Positions 46,829-60,300 of a stretch of 64,000 nucleotides of DNA are shown here, one piece after another. The notes under the pieces were generated by a model. That model saw only the letters and a list, made by a program, of their open reading frames with translations, ran no database searches and was not told the origin of the DNA. Position 1 is the stretch's first letter. The number at the start of each line of letters is the position of its first letter. The position numbers and the translations under genes were made by a program. The stretch is taken from contig VZRG01000290.1 of NCBI GenBank assembly GCA_013397435.1, positions 242,742 to 306,741 on the forward strand, given 5' to 3'. Source of the DNA: Erythrocercus mccallii (lineage: Eukaryota; Chordata; Aves; Passeriformes; Dicruridae).

Positions 46829-49800
46829 TTCAATGTTCCACCATAACAGATGACAGATGAAATAATACTGGCATGAGTTGATTGTAGCAAACTTCCATCT
46901 AGCAGTATTTTTCAGATTTGCATCTGTTGAATGCAATAAACAAAACAGGACAGACCACTGCTTCTCCGTTCAGACAGTTCAGAGGGGAAGACTTTTCCTT
47001 TGTCCTCCAACTGGAGGTAGTCATTGCCAATTACAAGAGGTCTAGGACAACCAGAAATGAAAGAGGACAATCATGAATAGGATTTCTGACCCTAAGTGGT
47101 ATAATGGCTTATTTTGAAAATTGTTGTTACCCTGTCTGTGTGGGCTGCAAGCCCAGTACAAACCTAGAAGGAACAGATTTTCAAGCTCTGTAGGAGTGTT
47201 GCTGTCAGGTTAATTGTCTTTCCAGGACTGGCCAGTGATCTTAGTCAGTGCCATCATGTGGTGATCTTGTGATATTGATGTCAGACATAGCTGGGTTAGT
47301 GGTCAAGTGTCTTGATGTGTTAACATCACTTTGGACCCTTAGCAAGAAGATATGCAGTTTAATGCCAACAAGTCTTGCAAAAATCTGTTTAGAGGAATAA
47401 CATGGAGAGCGCTCAAATAAATCAGTTATATTTTCTGTAAATGGGTTTCTTTTACAGGTTTAAACTCTGGTAGAAAGTAAGTGGACAGACTTCAATAAAA
47501 CTCCTGCTTGGTATGGTTCTTTTGCTCCAAAACAGATTTTGCAGTAATTATCTCCAAATATCTGTTTGTTCTTTTCTAATAAACAAAAATTGCATTTTAC
47601 ATCATATTTTGACTTCTGATATATGAAAGCTTTACTTTGTATCCATCCAAATGTAATAAAACCAGGACAAAACTGATAGCCTTTTTTGAAATAAAAGAAT
47701 TTTCAATCTAGTCAGATTTCTATTGTTCATTCATATATCTTTGTTTCGTGCTGATTTTTGTGGTTCTGATTTTAGACTTAAGATTTGCATACATCTTATG
47801 CTTGGAAGTAGATGTGCCAGACAGTTTTTCTCCTCTTAAGTAAAGTTTTTTGCAGACACTACACAGAACTCTGCAATTAAAAAGAGCAGGGGTTTACTCA
47901 AAAATTATCAATAGTTCAATTAGACAACTAAGAATTCTTTATCTGAAAAAAAATAAGCTTTTCTTTCCCCCTGAACCCCCTTTCTCTTAATTTCTTTATT
48001 TACTCCAACATATATATAATTTATCATTTATATACCACTTATCTATGAAATACCTCTTTTGAGTACTTGGTCATATACAGAAAAATTTACTTTGAAATTA
48101 TATAGCAAATATGTTTATTCTTTGAGATACAATTCTACCTTTTCTGATATATTGTGAATATTTTCCAGATATATCTTTTCAAATAAACAAAATTAGTATA
48201 TTATTCATGTAGAACATCATATAAGATATAAGCCATATGCTCTCTAATGTACAATACATTTTTACTCCTTTTCTTACTGGACATAGCATTAACCATTAAC
48301 ATGAAAAGACTTGTGCAACAGGACCAAGATAAATGGCCCATTGACAGATCAGTGTCATACAATGAGGTCTGTTGGATTCAGTGTAAAGATACCTGTTAAT
48401 TTCAAGACACTTTTGGTCAGGTTCTTGGAGAAAGTAGTATTTGGATAATGGTATGGAGTATTTCCATAGAGCTGGCAATATCATATATAATGCTTCAAAG
48501 TTTTCTCTCAGCTTCCCATTAGTTTTTGCTAATGAAATTGCCTTCAAACCTTTGTTTGAAAAATAAAAAAGAAAGCATAGGCTCTGAAAAATAATGCATC
48601 TCCATCCCTTCCTTGAAGAGCTTGTTATAAGCATGGGTGATTATGCACGCTAAAAGACGATGCTAGATGATATAGGACCATGTACCGTCTCAGCTAATTT
48701 TTTATTGGCGACTGTGTTTATAAAGACAAATGGTTATACAGACTTGGTTCCATCTGTGATTTCTTTCTGAAATTTCTTGGATTTGCTTGTCAAAGAAACT
48801 GGGCTTGTTTTCGATGGAGCATTCACATCTAGTCTGTTCACCTTTTGATTCAGTTATTTCATTAGTTGTGGTAGTGCTCAAGTTTTTGCCAGCTCTGCAA
48901 ACTAGGATTTTAACACTGGTAAATAATTCTCCTGGATATTCAGTTGCAATATTTTTGGATCATAGATTTCAGTATTATTTTATAGGTGATTTGACAAAAA
49001 AAGGGGCAAAAATCCTCTCCTGGATTCAAAAATTATGCAAGAAAAGGTGAAGCCCATGTAATTCTTTGGTAAATTTGCCATTACCAAAACTCTCTGACAT
49101 TTATTAATCTGTAGAAATGTATCTGGATTTCATGGGATGTCTTAGGCAAAGAATGAAAAAAGATTATAGCAACAACTAGAGGAAGCAGCTAGTGAGTTGT
49201 TGCTGTATGAAATGTACCCTTCACCCAAACATAAGTGCAGATGGTCCAATGCAGCACTTCAGGAAAACAATTCATCAAGCAGAGTGTTTCTTCTCAGTCA
49301 GATATGTAGTCACTGATTTGTTTGCTATAGTTTCCCAATCCAAATATATCTCTACCAATAAGTAATTATTATTATGTCTGCCTACTGCATTTTATATCAT
49401 CTACATGAAAGCAAAATGACGTGAGGGGAAGTAGAACTTTCTGCAAATTATGCACAGCTGGACAGATGAGCTGTGATGCCTGAGGCTGTGAATTTGTATT
49501 AACACAGCCAGCAGTAGGTCTGCTTCCTGAATTAGAAATGTTCAGTGTGTGTAGTTTTCAAATGTGCAGGTGGTGAATTTGGGAATAGATGATGTAGATC
49601 CAGTGGTTTTGACAGATGAAATAATAGCAGTTTGCATAAGTGGAAATTAATCATGGAGCTGGAGGAGAGAGCTAGTGTATTAATTTCATGCTCATTGTGA
49701 TAATACTTGATTTAGTTCAGGTACACATGTTACAGTGCAGGTGGACTTACTGCTTAAATCTAAAGAGTCTAACAGTGATGAAAATACATTGCTTTGTTTA

Positions 49801-50499
49801 ATCTTGCATTTATTATATCTTCTTTTTTCAAGATCTTGTAGTTAACTATGAGTTAATGTTTTTGAAGACAAATGTTTCTTGTTTATGTTGGTTTTATTTC
49901 ATCTTTACATATAGATGTTTCAAATGCAGCACCTCAGGAATATGGAATGCAGGCCACCTGGCACTTACATTAAAAAAAAAAAGAAAAAGAAAGAAAAAAA
50001 GTAAACTAGAAGAGCCAGTAAGATTTTTATACTGTTGTACTGTGAAAGGCATGCTGCATTGATTTATCTGCCCTGATCTGGTACAGAGGTGTGATGTTAC
50101 TGAAATGCAGGGGATTAATGGTGCAGTTAGCATGTGCCATTACACTTACAGCAAGTTGTTATGGTCATAGAGAGGCATGGAAGCAGAAGCGAAAGTTCCT
50201 CCCTAGAAGAGCTGACTGACCCTCTTTCGTGCTGTAGGGTAGCAAATGTATATTTATCCTTGTAATTTTCAATCTGTATTTTCTTTCTCCTATTTGCTTT
50301 GGAAATAAGATATTCTAGTGAATTGTCCTCTTGTCCAAATCTGTCTTGTCTATAAAAGTTTTAGCTTGAGAAAACTGAAATAAAAGCAGGTAGTTAGAAT
50401 ATTTTATTTTCTCTTTCTTCATTTTCTGCAAGTTTTTTTGTTGTTGTTTGTTGGTTGATTTGTTTTCTGTAACTTTTTGTCTTAGCCTCCCAGAGCCTG

Positions 50500-50640
50500 T
50501 GAAATGTTTTCCGCTCATGACATAATAAAGGTTTAATACTGGTCAATATGTTGATCAATAAAGCATCAATTAACACCCGTTAACTCTTGGGTGATTTGCA
50601 TTAGCGGTTGAATTTAAGTGTCTTTTAGTGAAGGATTTCT
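50500..50640. promoter_or_regulatory. Candidate intronic enhancer with an octamer motif
   Basis: It includes a perfect POU octamer in reverse (ATTTGCAT, 50594-50601), ATCAATTAAC at about 50564-50573 and TTGATCAATAAAG just before it, in non-homopolymeric DNA. The position in a long first intron suits an enhancer. Conservation could not be tested. Confidence 0.22.
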
Positions 50641-53006
50641 TGTTCTGGCAATGAAAATTACATTAGCAATGTAGAAGTTACACTAGCAATGCTGTAGAAA
50701 GGACAGGAGATGGGAGCAGTTGTAATAGTGCTAGTGTGTTGCATTCTCTTGACTATTAAATAGATAAGACTGGACAGCTAAATAAGCCTTGCATTTTGTA
50801 TATAAGTAAATGATCACTGGATAATAACACTTCACAGAAACATCCTTCTGTGGTAGATTTAATTTTCTGTTTGCTCCGGAGAGTGGTCATTTGGTGAAGC
50901 TCGATACTTCACTGCTTCCCAAAACCAATTAGAGCTGGTTTATTCAAGGGGAAACAAAACGTGTAAATTGGAGAAGATACTGTGTGGAGCCTGAGACATC
51001 AGTAAAGATGATGGAGAAATGGCAGTTCCATCTTGGGGAACAGTTAATGGTTTTCTTAACACGGGTGATAGCACTTGTAACACCACTTCTAGCTGTTAAG
51101 GCCTGAAAGCTAAGCACTAAGCATATTCATGTCTAAGATGAGGAGATTGCATATTCCAGTTCTTACCTTCTTTGTGAAAAATGAGGATGCTTCCTAAATG
51201 GCCCAGCATCTCTCTCTCTTATCATCCCCAACATGGTGGGGTCTTTTCCTTCTCTTGCTTATTACTGCCTCAAAAGGCCCATCCTGGTCAGAGTCTGTAA
51301 ACAGGCACTGAGTTGCAGACAGTTGACCACTTTCAAAGGAAAGTTGACATGGTTAACTTACAAAGAAAACGAATATGATGACACACAGGGATAATACACA
51401 CACAAGAGCACAGAGAGTTATAGTAGTAGGAGGAGTGGCAGATCACATACTATGTTCTGCAGAACTTAAACCAGCAGGATATAAATCAAGTTGGATTTAC
51501 AACAGGAGCTGATGTTTCTGGATGTGAGGGTTTGGTTTAGTCTGAGGGGGTACAATGTAGAAATTACCAGTCAAGGTAAAAGTACAGTTTTTAATATCAT
51601 CATTCCTCAATATTGTGCGCTTTGAAAGTGAGTCTATTTTCTTCTGAAAAATATCTTTTTTGTCCTAATACAGTATTTATTGAAATAAAGTAATTGCTTT
51701 TTAATGAAACCATATCCAGTGGTATTATCACTGAATATATTTTTAGTTAGGAATGTTTTCTTGATTTTTTTTAATGTTGTTTGTCCCAAGAATCGTGAGA
51801 AGTCACCTTTTTTACCACTTCAAATACTTGGCATTTTGGAGTGTTGATTTTTTGTTTTGTTGAGGTTTTTTGTGGGTTTTGGTTTTTTATTTTTTGTTCT
51901 CATGTCTTTTTTTGTCTGTATACTTTTGTTTGGTTTTTTTTCTTTCCCCACATGCCAAATTTTACTATTAAGTTGCAGTTTCTCAGAGAAACTAGTTTTT
52001 TAGAGAAGTGCATGAAGAATATGAAGAAATTTACCTAAAATTATATAAAGGCAGGCTTAACTGTGGGTTTTAATGGTTTTGTCACTGGTACATGGGGGTG
52101 AGGGAAAGAAAATTAGAGTAAAATGTGCCTTCATCCTACTCATATACATCACTTAAAGATATTAATGTAATTGTTGATAAAGACTGTGCAGTTGCTGCTT
52201 AACCATTATTTCACATCTAAGTTATATTCCATAGTTACAAAACTTTTTTCTGATAACTTTTTAGAACAGAATTAATATACTTTGCTTAGCTCAAAATTTG
52301 CTAAGAAATAAAGCAGACAGAAGAAAACAATTTTTCCTCAGAGGTTGCAGAGTGCTTGTCTTTCATGTTCTTAATAAGCAACTTTCCCCTATTTACATAA
52401 ATGGACATATTACATACAACAGCAATTTTGAGAGCAATTTTTCTTTGCTTGCTGTGAACTGTATATTTAAAAGATTATAAGCATGACTAAGATCTCATTA
52501 ACACTGTTTCATTGGTTTATACCATAGTCTTCAGTGACACTGTGCCTAATATCTGAGTGTCTAGAAGTATTTAGTGCTTAAAGAAAGGATAGTCAGGTTC
52601 CAGGATTTTCCCCTCCTTTTGCAGCTAATATCTCATCATTTGATGTATTGATTTGGCAGAGGTGTCTCTTTTCAGCTGAGAAGAGCTTGTTCTCTGTGGA
52701 GTAAATTGTTTACCAGCCAGCTATATGTGTTTGCCTTAGCAAATCTGAGTGAAATGGTCCATCACAAATTCATGTAACTGCATTAACCTTCTTGACATTG
52801 TGACTGAAAAGTTGAGGATAGAGGTGAATGACAGGAGGTGGGGAAAATGAGATTCTTGAACATGATGCACATTTTACTGTGTGTAAATAAGCTTAGAAGT
52901 CAACTTAGAAGTTTTTAGAGATAAATTTCTCTTTTATATTTATTTGTCCCCTTTAGATGATTCTTGTTGAACAGGAAAAGTATGTTTTATCAGAATTTTA
53001 GCTCTT

Positions 53007-53033
53007 AATCCACACTAATTTCTAGTGTGGATT
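53007..53033. repeat. Perfect 11-bp inverted repeat, 5-base loop
   Basis: AATCCACACTA (53007-53017) and TAGTGTGGATT (53023-53033) are exact reverse complements around ATTTC. Confidence 0.93.
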
Positions 53034-53834
53034 CTATTTCTACTCAGATTTTATGTGTAGACAGGAGGAAGTTGCAAGTACAGAAGGAAGAAAATGGATG
53101 GGAAAAACTTAATCACAACATTTTTTATTATTTTACACCAATTTCTTTTTCTGCTCTGACATGTACCAGGATTGATTATTTATAGTACATACTTTCTATG
53201 AATAAATAAGCACTGAATTTTCTATAGGAAAATATCTCAAACTAGACATTGTTTTCTAGGGAAGATTAGTAAGTCTGACTGAAGAATTCAACTTTCTAGA
53301 GCAATATATTGCCTTTATTTGCAAAAACATCTCTTTTTTCACCAAAAAAAAAAAAGAAATTGGATGAAGAATCTAGACTTTGCTAGATTGTTACTTGCTG
53401 TCCAGAGTCTTTAATATATCTTGAGGATAGTTTGTTTGGGGGAGGGAGGACAGAAACAAAAGAATGAATTCTTTTTGTTTGTTTGTTTCTTTTTTCTTTC
53501 TTTGTTTAGTTTTTATTTGGCTAATGCACTGTATAAGGCAAAATGGATTTCAGATATCTAGACTGATATATACCCCAGCCTGCAACACTGCTCAATCTTA
53601 CTTCAGAAATGCACAAAATGGCCACTTTAGGGAAGGAGAGGAGAAGGTGAAGATTTGAGTCTAGCCCAAGTACAGAATTAGAATATAGGTCTAACACTCA
53701 GACTGGGAAATGCTTCAGGGTTCTTTGATCTGTATGTAACTGGAAGTCGTGCCAGGAATCACTCTTGCTTATCCACTGTGATTTTGAAAGTAGTAAGTGT
53801 ACAGACTGCCATGACATGGCATGTACAGAGCAAC

Positions 53835-54360
53835 TAGGGGATCAGGCACAGCCAGCATGGGTTTAGGAAGTGTAAGTCCTGCTTGACCAATGTGATCTCC
53901 TTTGATGACCAAGTTACCTGCCTAGTGAATGAGGGAAAAGTTGTTGTCTGCGTGGATTTCAGTAAAGCCTTTGGCACCTTCTCCCCTGGAATTATCCTGG
54001 AGAAACTGGCAGCCCATGTCTTGGACAGGTGCACTCTTGGCTGGGTTGAAAAATGACTGGATGGCTGGGTCAAGAGAGTGGTGGTGAATGGAGTTACACC
54101 TGTGTTGGCTGGCCACAAGTGGTGTTCCTGAGGGCTCAGTGTTGGGGCCAGTTCTACTTCATATCTTTATCAATGATCAAGCGTGTTTTCAGAAGTTTGC
54201 AGAGGACAGCAGGTTGTGTGGGAGTTTTGATCTGCTGGAGGGTAGGAAGGCTCCGCAGAGGGATCTGGACAGCACACATCGATGGGCCAAGGCCAACTGT
54301 ATGAGGTTCAGTAAGATGAAGTGCTGGGTCCTGCACTTCAGTCACAACAACACCATGTAG
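53835..54360 (+). mobile_element. CR1 LINE fragment, internal RT region
   Basis: Plus-strand pieces read as CR1 ORF2 RT: CKSCLTNVISFDDQVTCLVNEGK near 53870 (only in part in one frame), VDFSKAFGT near 53955 (first catalytic Asp kept, AFD changed to AFG), KRVVVNGVTPVLAG near 54075, GSVLGPVLLHIFINDQ near 54140, then F-A-E-D in place of FADD at 54196-54207, and LLEGRKAPQRDLD near 54235. It stops at about 54360 without the C-terminal end or tail, so both ends are missing. The frame has stops, and the copy is inactive. Confidence 0.93.
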
Positions 54361-57300
54361 GGTTTCAGCCTAGAAAGAGGAAAGAATTTTGATTCTAGAT
54401 TTTCATATGCATTGTTACACAAAGGGCGTTCAATTGAAGTATGGTGATTTTTAGGTTCAAGTGTTGCATGTCTATGCACTACATATGGGGCTTCTGTACT
54501 GTAAAGTAAAAGTCTACAAAATAAAAGGTAAGGAAAGCTGAAGGAGGAAGGTGGACAAAAGAGGGACCGTTCTCACTATGGTGATGGTTTTTCCCACAAG
54601 TACTTACCATACAACGCTATTGGGATTTGCAGTTGCCAGACTGTGATAATATCAACACAAGACCTAAAGTGTGAGAACATCAAGGGAAAAAGAAAAATTA
54701 TGTTATGGAGGGTTCTGGAAAACACTGCTTCAGTGGCTTAGATGATAGCTTACAGGGCCATGAATTGTAGATCCTTGACATTACTGAGGTTGAGACACTA
54801 ATTTACTCAAGGCAAAGCATGATTTACCAGCGTTCATGAATGAAAAATTTGTATTGGATCACTTAAACTTAACATCAGAGATATAAAAATTAGGATCATG
54901 TAGAATAACTTAGAGCTTTTGCCTGGATACTTTCTTTTTCTCAAAAAGGAAGAGTATAGAGAATTCTAAGGGTATTTTCATTTGTTTTTACCTTGTTTAG
55001 GTAAAGATATACTGTATCAGTAAGTAATTTTAAACTATATAGTGATCTTTTACAACAAAACCCCATAATATTCTTTATGTTTTACTATATTCATCAAAAT
55101 TGAACCAGTACTTTTTTTGTATGCTGTTTGTAAGTACTAGGTGACTTTGTATCCCTTTATAACTTCTATTATTCCATAATGGATCCTTTGGAAGGAATGA
55201 TGTCCTCTCTTCCTAAGACTACCTCATTTATCAAACAGTAATTGCCATGGTACATTTAGATGTCCTATGACTTTGTAAATCATCACAAGAATTGCCTGAT
55301 ATCCACATTACCCAGTGCCTCAAGGTATTCCAAAATACAAAATCTAGCCACAGGCATTAATAACACATACAGTGATTGCTGTCATATTTTGGTGCTGTTC
55401 CCAGAAATGCCACATTCATAAGGTTGTGCTTTGAGGAATGATGCTGCATAATCAGATGGCAAAATTCATTAGAAGCTGAGGTACCATAACAGGGAGTATG
55501 ATGTTATCCTTGATGATCTTGGCTTTTGCAGTGACAAACAGCAATACCCACAGAATTTCTTGATCTGGTTACCAACTGATTCAGTCTTTCATACTATTCT
55601 CAACACTGGAATTTTTTCATCACATTTTTTAGCTTAGCTTTAGTTTTCTTTCCTGAGAAAGCTTTGAAAACGTGCAGAAGTTCCTCAATAGTCCAGGTAA
55701 CTACTTTGGACAATGAAATCGGTTGTTCAGTGGCTGGATGTCAGACATTATTCTTAGGGTTTGGCTGATAAAAAACTGAAGAAGCTGAGAAATTGCGACT
55801 GTTAATTCTGGACTCTTCTGCTATAAGAAATAGGGAAAAACCTACTACCACCACCTCCCTCCTTTCCCACCACCTTCAAAGAAAGAACCAACAAAACCCC
55901 TTCTTTTACCATATGCCTAACTCATTAGTGGTTGATAAAAGATCCTTACAGGATTGCTACTCTGTTTCCCACTATGAACTGTATCTGTTCAGTAAGGCCA
56001 TATTTAAATTTTTTTGTCAAATGTCTACTGAATATATTACACAAACTTGGAGAACTAGAGAGGAATGCATTTTAGTTTTAGTCCACATATTCTAGATAAT
56101 CAATTCATACTCACATATGCTGAGCTTTATGACAAAAATTTCATGCTTTTTTTTCTATAGCTGGTTAAATGAAGACAACTTTAGTGAGACACCAACAACC
56201 TCTGGATTTCAGTGATTTTCCTACTAGTAGATGAGCATCTTTCTCTCAAAGATGTTTCTATCAGATCAGTGAGGACTGTCTTCCAGTGCACTTTACCTCC
56301 TTCTAGTATTTACCACTAGTTTAGCTCAGATGCCACTGAAAATCATAGTTCTGAATCTCTTGGAAATGCTGTGGGTTTTGGTTTTCACTCTGAAAAAATA
56401 TACCTAGTTATTTGTTACTCATTCCTCAATCTAGATGCTTTCAGATGCTGACCAGATTAACTGCCAAGTAGGATTATCAAAAGTATATGCAGATGATTGG
56501 TAAGATTTTTCTGAAGTTTTTAAGGAAAGTCGTTGCTTGAGTCCCCTGTGGGTTAGTTCATCCTGCATACCAGAAATTTGTTTTCAGACTGAAGACAATC
56601 ATGTGCAAATTAGTTATTTTAGGTTCTCAATACAATTTACAGGAATAATTAAGAATTTTGAGATGCAATTGACCTTTTTTAAGGTTTTCTTCGGAATGAG
56701 ATTAAGCACTTGTGATTAATGAATAAATTAATTTGATCAGGTGAAACTGGATATTGGTCAGTTTACATTGTTCCAGAGACTATAAGCTGTTGACTTCCCT
56801 GTTCTAAGGCCTTTCTGACATATCCCTATTATTGATGAAGCAAAGACCCCTTACAATTTATTGCTTTATTGTTATTTCTGTTTATATGAAGTTACAGGTC
56901 TTGTTCTTGTTTTAGGGACTCCTCTTTTCTTGGCTTACTGTTCTTGACATTTGAATACCTGCCTCATTCTCAAACACATCTTTTGTAGTTGTAGGACTGT
57001 TAGATGTCTGATATGATTGAATGCCATTGGTAGTCTAGGATCTAGGCTTAATTTTAAGTTATTACTGTACCTATCAGAGTCCTGAATCATTAGATGTATT
57101 CCTTTCTGAACTTCTGCCTGCTAGCACATTTGTCAGGTTTTTGTGGATTATTGGTGTCAAGAAATTTCATTCTTCTATCCAACATTGTCATTCAGTGGTT
57201 TTAGTTGTACATAAAAAATATCAACGAGTCAGTTTTTATGTATGCAAATTGTTAGGTATGAAAGAAATAGTATTTTATATGCTGATTACCTCCAAGTACA

Positions 57301-60300
57301 TTCTGTGTAAGACATCCTTTTGAAGAAATGTGTGGAGGAGTTTAATAGGATTTTCAATTATTCTGAATGTAAAAGGGGTGAAAAAATACAAGGGGTATAG
57401 CATCTATTTGAAATAATTATAATAGATATGTTTTACTGAGTTTAAGGACTCAGACTATCATCTCTTATTCTTTTGGATGTTTTGCTAAGCAGAAAACAGT
57501 GATGTGGCTGAATTTTTTTGGAGGTGGTGAAATGCAATGTAGAATACTTACATTTAGAGGACTAAGTTCCCAATATCACTGGAAATTTCATATTTATTTC
57601 AGAAGGAAAATCTCCACATACATTGCCTGCTTAAATGTATTTAACACAAAACATAAAAAACTTCCAAAAGCAGCACTAAACCCAGCAGTTTTAATTTCCA
57701 GCTAATACTAAATATTTTAAACCCTCTACTCTTTTTGGAATTATGAATTGCAGTATGAAAATTTGGAAGCAGAAGACTAGCTTCATTACATATAATAATA
57801 TCTGAGCACATGATGTAACTCTAGTAACAAATAATTTTGTTTCAACATTTTACTGAAGGGTACCAGTGAACAGCTAATATAGTGGTTGTTGCAGCACAGG
57901 TTTCTCCATTCAGCAGCAATATTTGCAAAATACTGGTAATATTTCTCACATGAAAAGGGCTAAAGAATTAGATATATATGGATTTATTGTTTTTTTTAAT
58001 TGAAACTCATGTTAAAAGTATTTTTCAACTAAAAAAATTTCAGATTCTATTAAAAATAGAATTTGTGCATGTATATGTACATGTATTCTTCAACTCATTT
58101 CAATGAGTTTGAATCAGTGTTTCATCAATGCTTGATGCTTTTTATTGTCTAACAAAAGATTGCATGCGTCCACTTGATAATCTTGAGGGCCTTAATGTAG
58201 ACCTTTTTAATGAGAGATTTAAAAAAAAATGAAACAAATGCAAACTCAAATTCTTTTTAAAAAAGGAAAAAAGATCATCTGTAACAATTCTTTTACTGTG
58301 AACAACTCTTACTCAAATATTGTCTAGGGGATGTTTGTTTTTATGAGAGCATACATTGCAGGTGGATTCTTGAGTGAAACACTGGCATCATCTTGTGCAC
58401 CAGTAATGGGATAGTGATAATCTCTGTTCACAGTTGGAAGTGCTTGCATGGCAAGAATCTAATTTCAAAAGCTTATGAGCTGTGTTTTCTACAAAGATAT
58501 TTTTTTCTTGATATCATAAGTTTTCAACTCCTGAGAATGTTATTAAAAAAAAATAAAAATTGAAGAATGCAAAGTTTTTAAGGACTTAAAAACTCCTGGA
58601 AGAGTTAAGAGCTGTATTTAAAAACAACATATTTGCTCTGATATCCTGTTGTTTACTGAGGAAATCTAATAACTGAGTTATTAACTAAAACCAGATGATA
58701 ACTACAAAAATATCACTTACAACTTATAACTTAGCCATCTATGAGTCTCAATATCATCTTAGACGTGAATAGGAAAAAAATGAATGAGAAAGATCAGCAA
58801 ACTGGAATGCTTTCAATGTTTAAATGTTTGTTATATAAGTTATATATAAGTTATATATTACTGGAAGATTTTGTTTATTTGCAGAAACATTTATTTGCAT
58901 GAAGAATGCCTTTGTTAGCATATTTACCTGTGGTTGGAATTTTTTTCATAGAGTAGGGAATTACTAGTTAAAAAATAACATACACTACATTTAGAGCTTG
59001 CAGTACCCGAGAAAAACAAGGATGTATTGCTGCAGGGGTTTGTTACGGAAGGGGTCTTTTGAGCTATTAGTTTTTCAAACTCTTGAAGATCAGGCCACTT
59101 AGGTGCCTGGTGTGAGCTTACACTTTGTCGTTATCCTTCCAACTTATAACTTCTGCACACGTGTGTTTCCAGAGTCTATGTGTACTCAGAGTAGTATTTC
59201 TACAAATACCTTAAAGCACTGTGCAACAACTTCAAGTTACTGGATCAGTACAGATCCTTAGTGACACGACAGTGCTCTTCAGCCCTTCAGAGGCTGGTGC
59301 TTTGCTCCGGTAGAAAGTCCTCTGGGACCTCAACCATGGTCTTTGCATAGCACTACAATGCAGTATATGACGTACCAGTTTGGTCAGAGTTACCTTTGTT
59401 TCACTATACCACATCATCACATCCTAGAGTTTTTGAGGTAGAATTTGTTTTGTGGTTTGCAAAGTGACAGCAATTTTGCATTTGTGGAAGAGACTTCTGA
59501 AATATGTTTCTCTTTAATGCTCTGCTTGAGACCTTGTGATAGTTATTGCTGTCACAACAATGCTCTTAACGTGTGATTTATATCTTTCCAGTAGCAGCTA
59601 CCAGCTATTTTCAGAATTTCCTCCAAAAATTATGTGTCCAATAGACTGCAGTCAAGTATGAGACAGCAAGTATGAGACTTGGATACAGGGACTGACTTCT
59701 GCAGTTTACTGATCTCATGAGAACTTTTATTGAATTTGAAGGGCTCTGGATCAATCTCTTCGTTTCTGCTCAAAGCGACTGCAGCTTTTCTTTATTTTTT
59801 AACACTGAAATAGTAAAAGGCCAACATATTCATAGCTCATTCACTCATGAATATCTTTATTCTTCCAAGTAACAGCAGGGTAGAGAAAAGCAATTGACTT
59901 CTCAACCAGATAAATGGAAAGAGTAGAGATACTGTGCTCATGATAATCATAAATTTGGAGTTGTTATGACCTGTAATCAACAGCATATGATATAACCTAT
60001 TGCTATTGCAGGCAAGAGATCTAAAGATGACTGACAGCCTAGAGCAAGTAAAATCTAGCTAAAAACAGAATGTTCTAAACACAGAACAATGACTCTATAT
60101 ATAGCCCCACAGTGAGAGAAATCTTTTCATTTCTCCTTCTGATGGGAGACAAGAGAGAATTTATTTGACTTTTGGGAAGCTTTAGAATCTTCAGCAAATA
60201 TTCCAAGACACTGGAAACATTTTAGGCGACTCAGTTCATGTTTAAATAAATTTACCAACATATTGATTTCCTTCATTGGGGAAATGTGAGAGTTCTTGTT

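Larger units (their letters stand above)
43651..53834 (+). other. Presumed first intron, AT-rich, no recognised exon
   Basis: If the donor at 41859 is right this is intron. No coding exon or interspersed repeat was recognised. It has an A run at about 44641-44659, two palindromes, a 44-bp tandem duplication at 46741-46828, and balanced-composition patches at about 46420-46620, 48300-48720, 49590-49720 and 50500-50640 that might be enhancers. Confidence 0.4.

Noticed and set aside
59232..59420. 62-codon minus-strand ORF in a balanced-composition stretch
   Set aside because: No recognised protein family and no flanking splice signals of note; kept only as part of the intron description.
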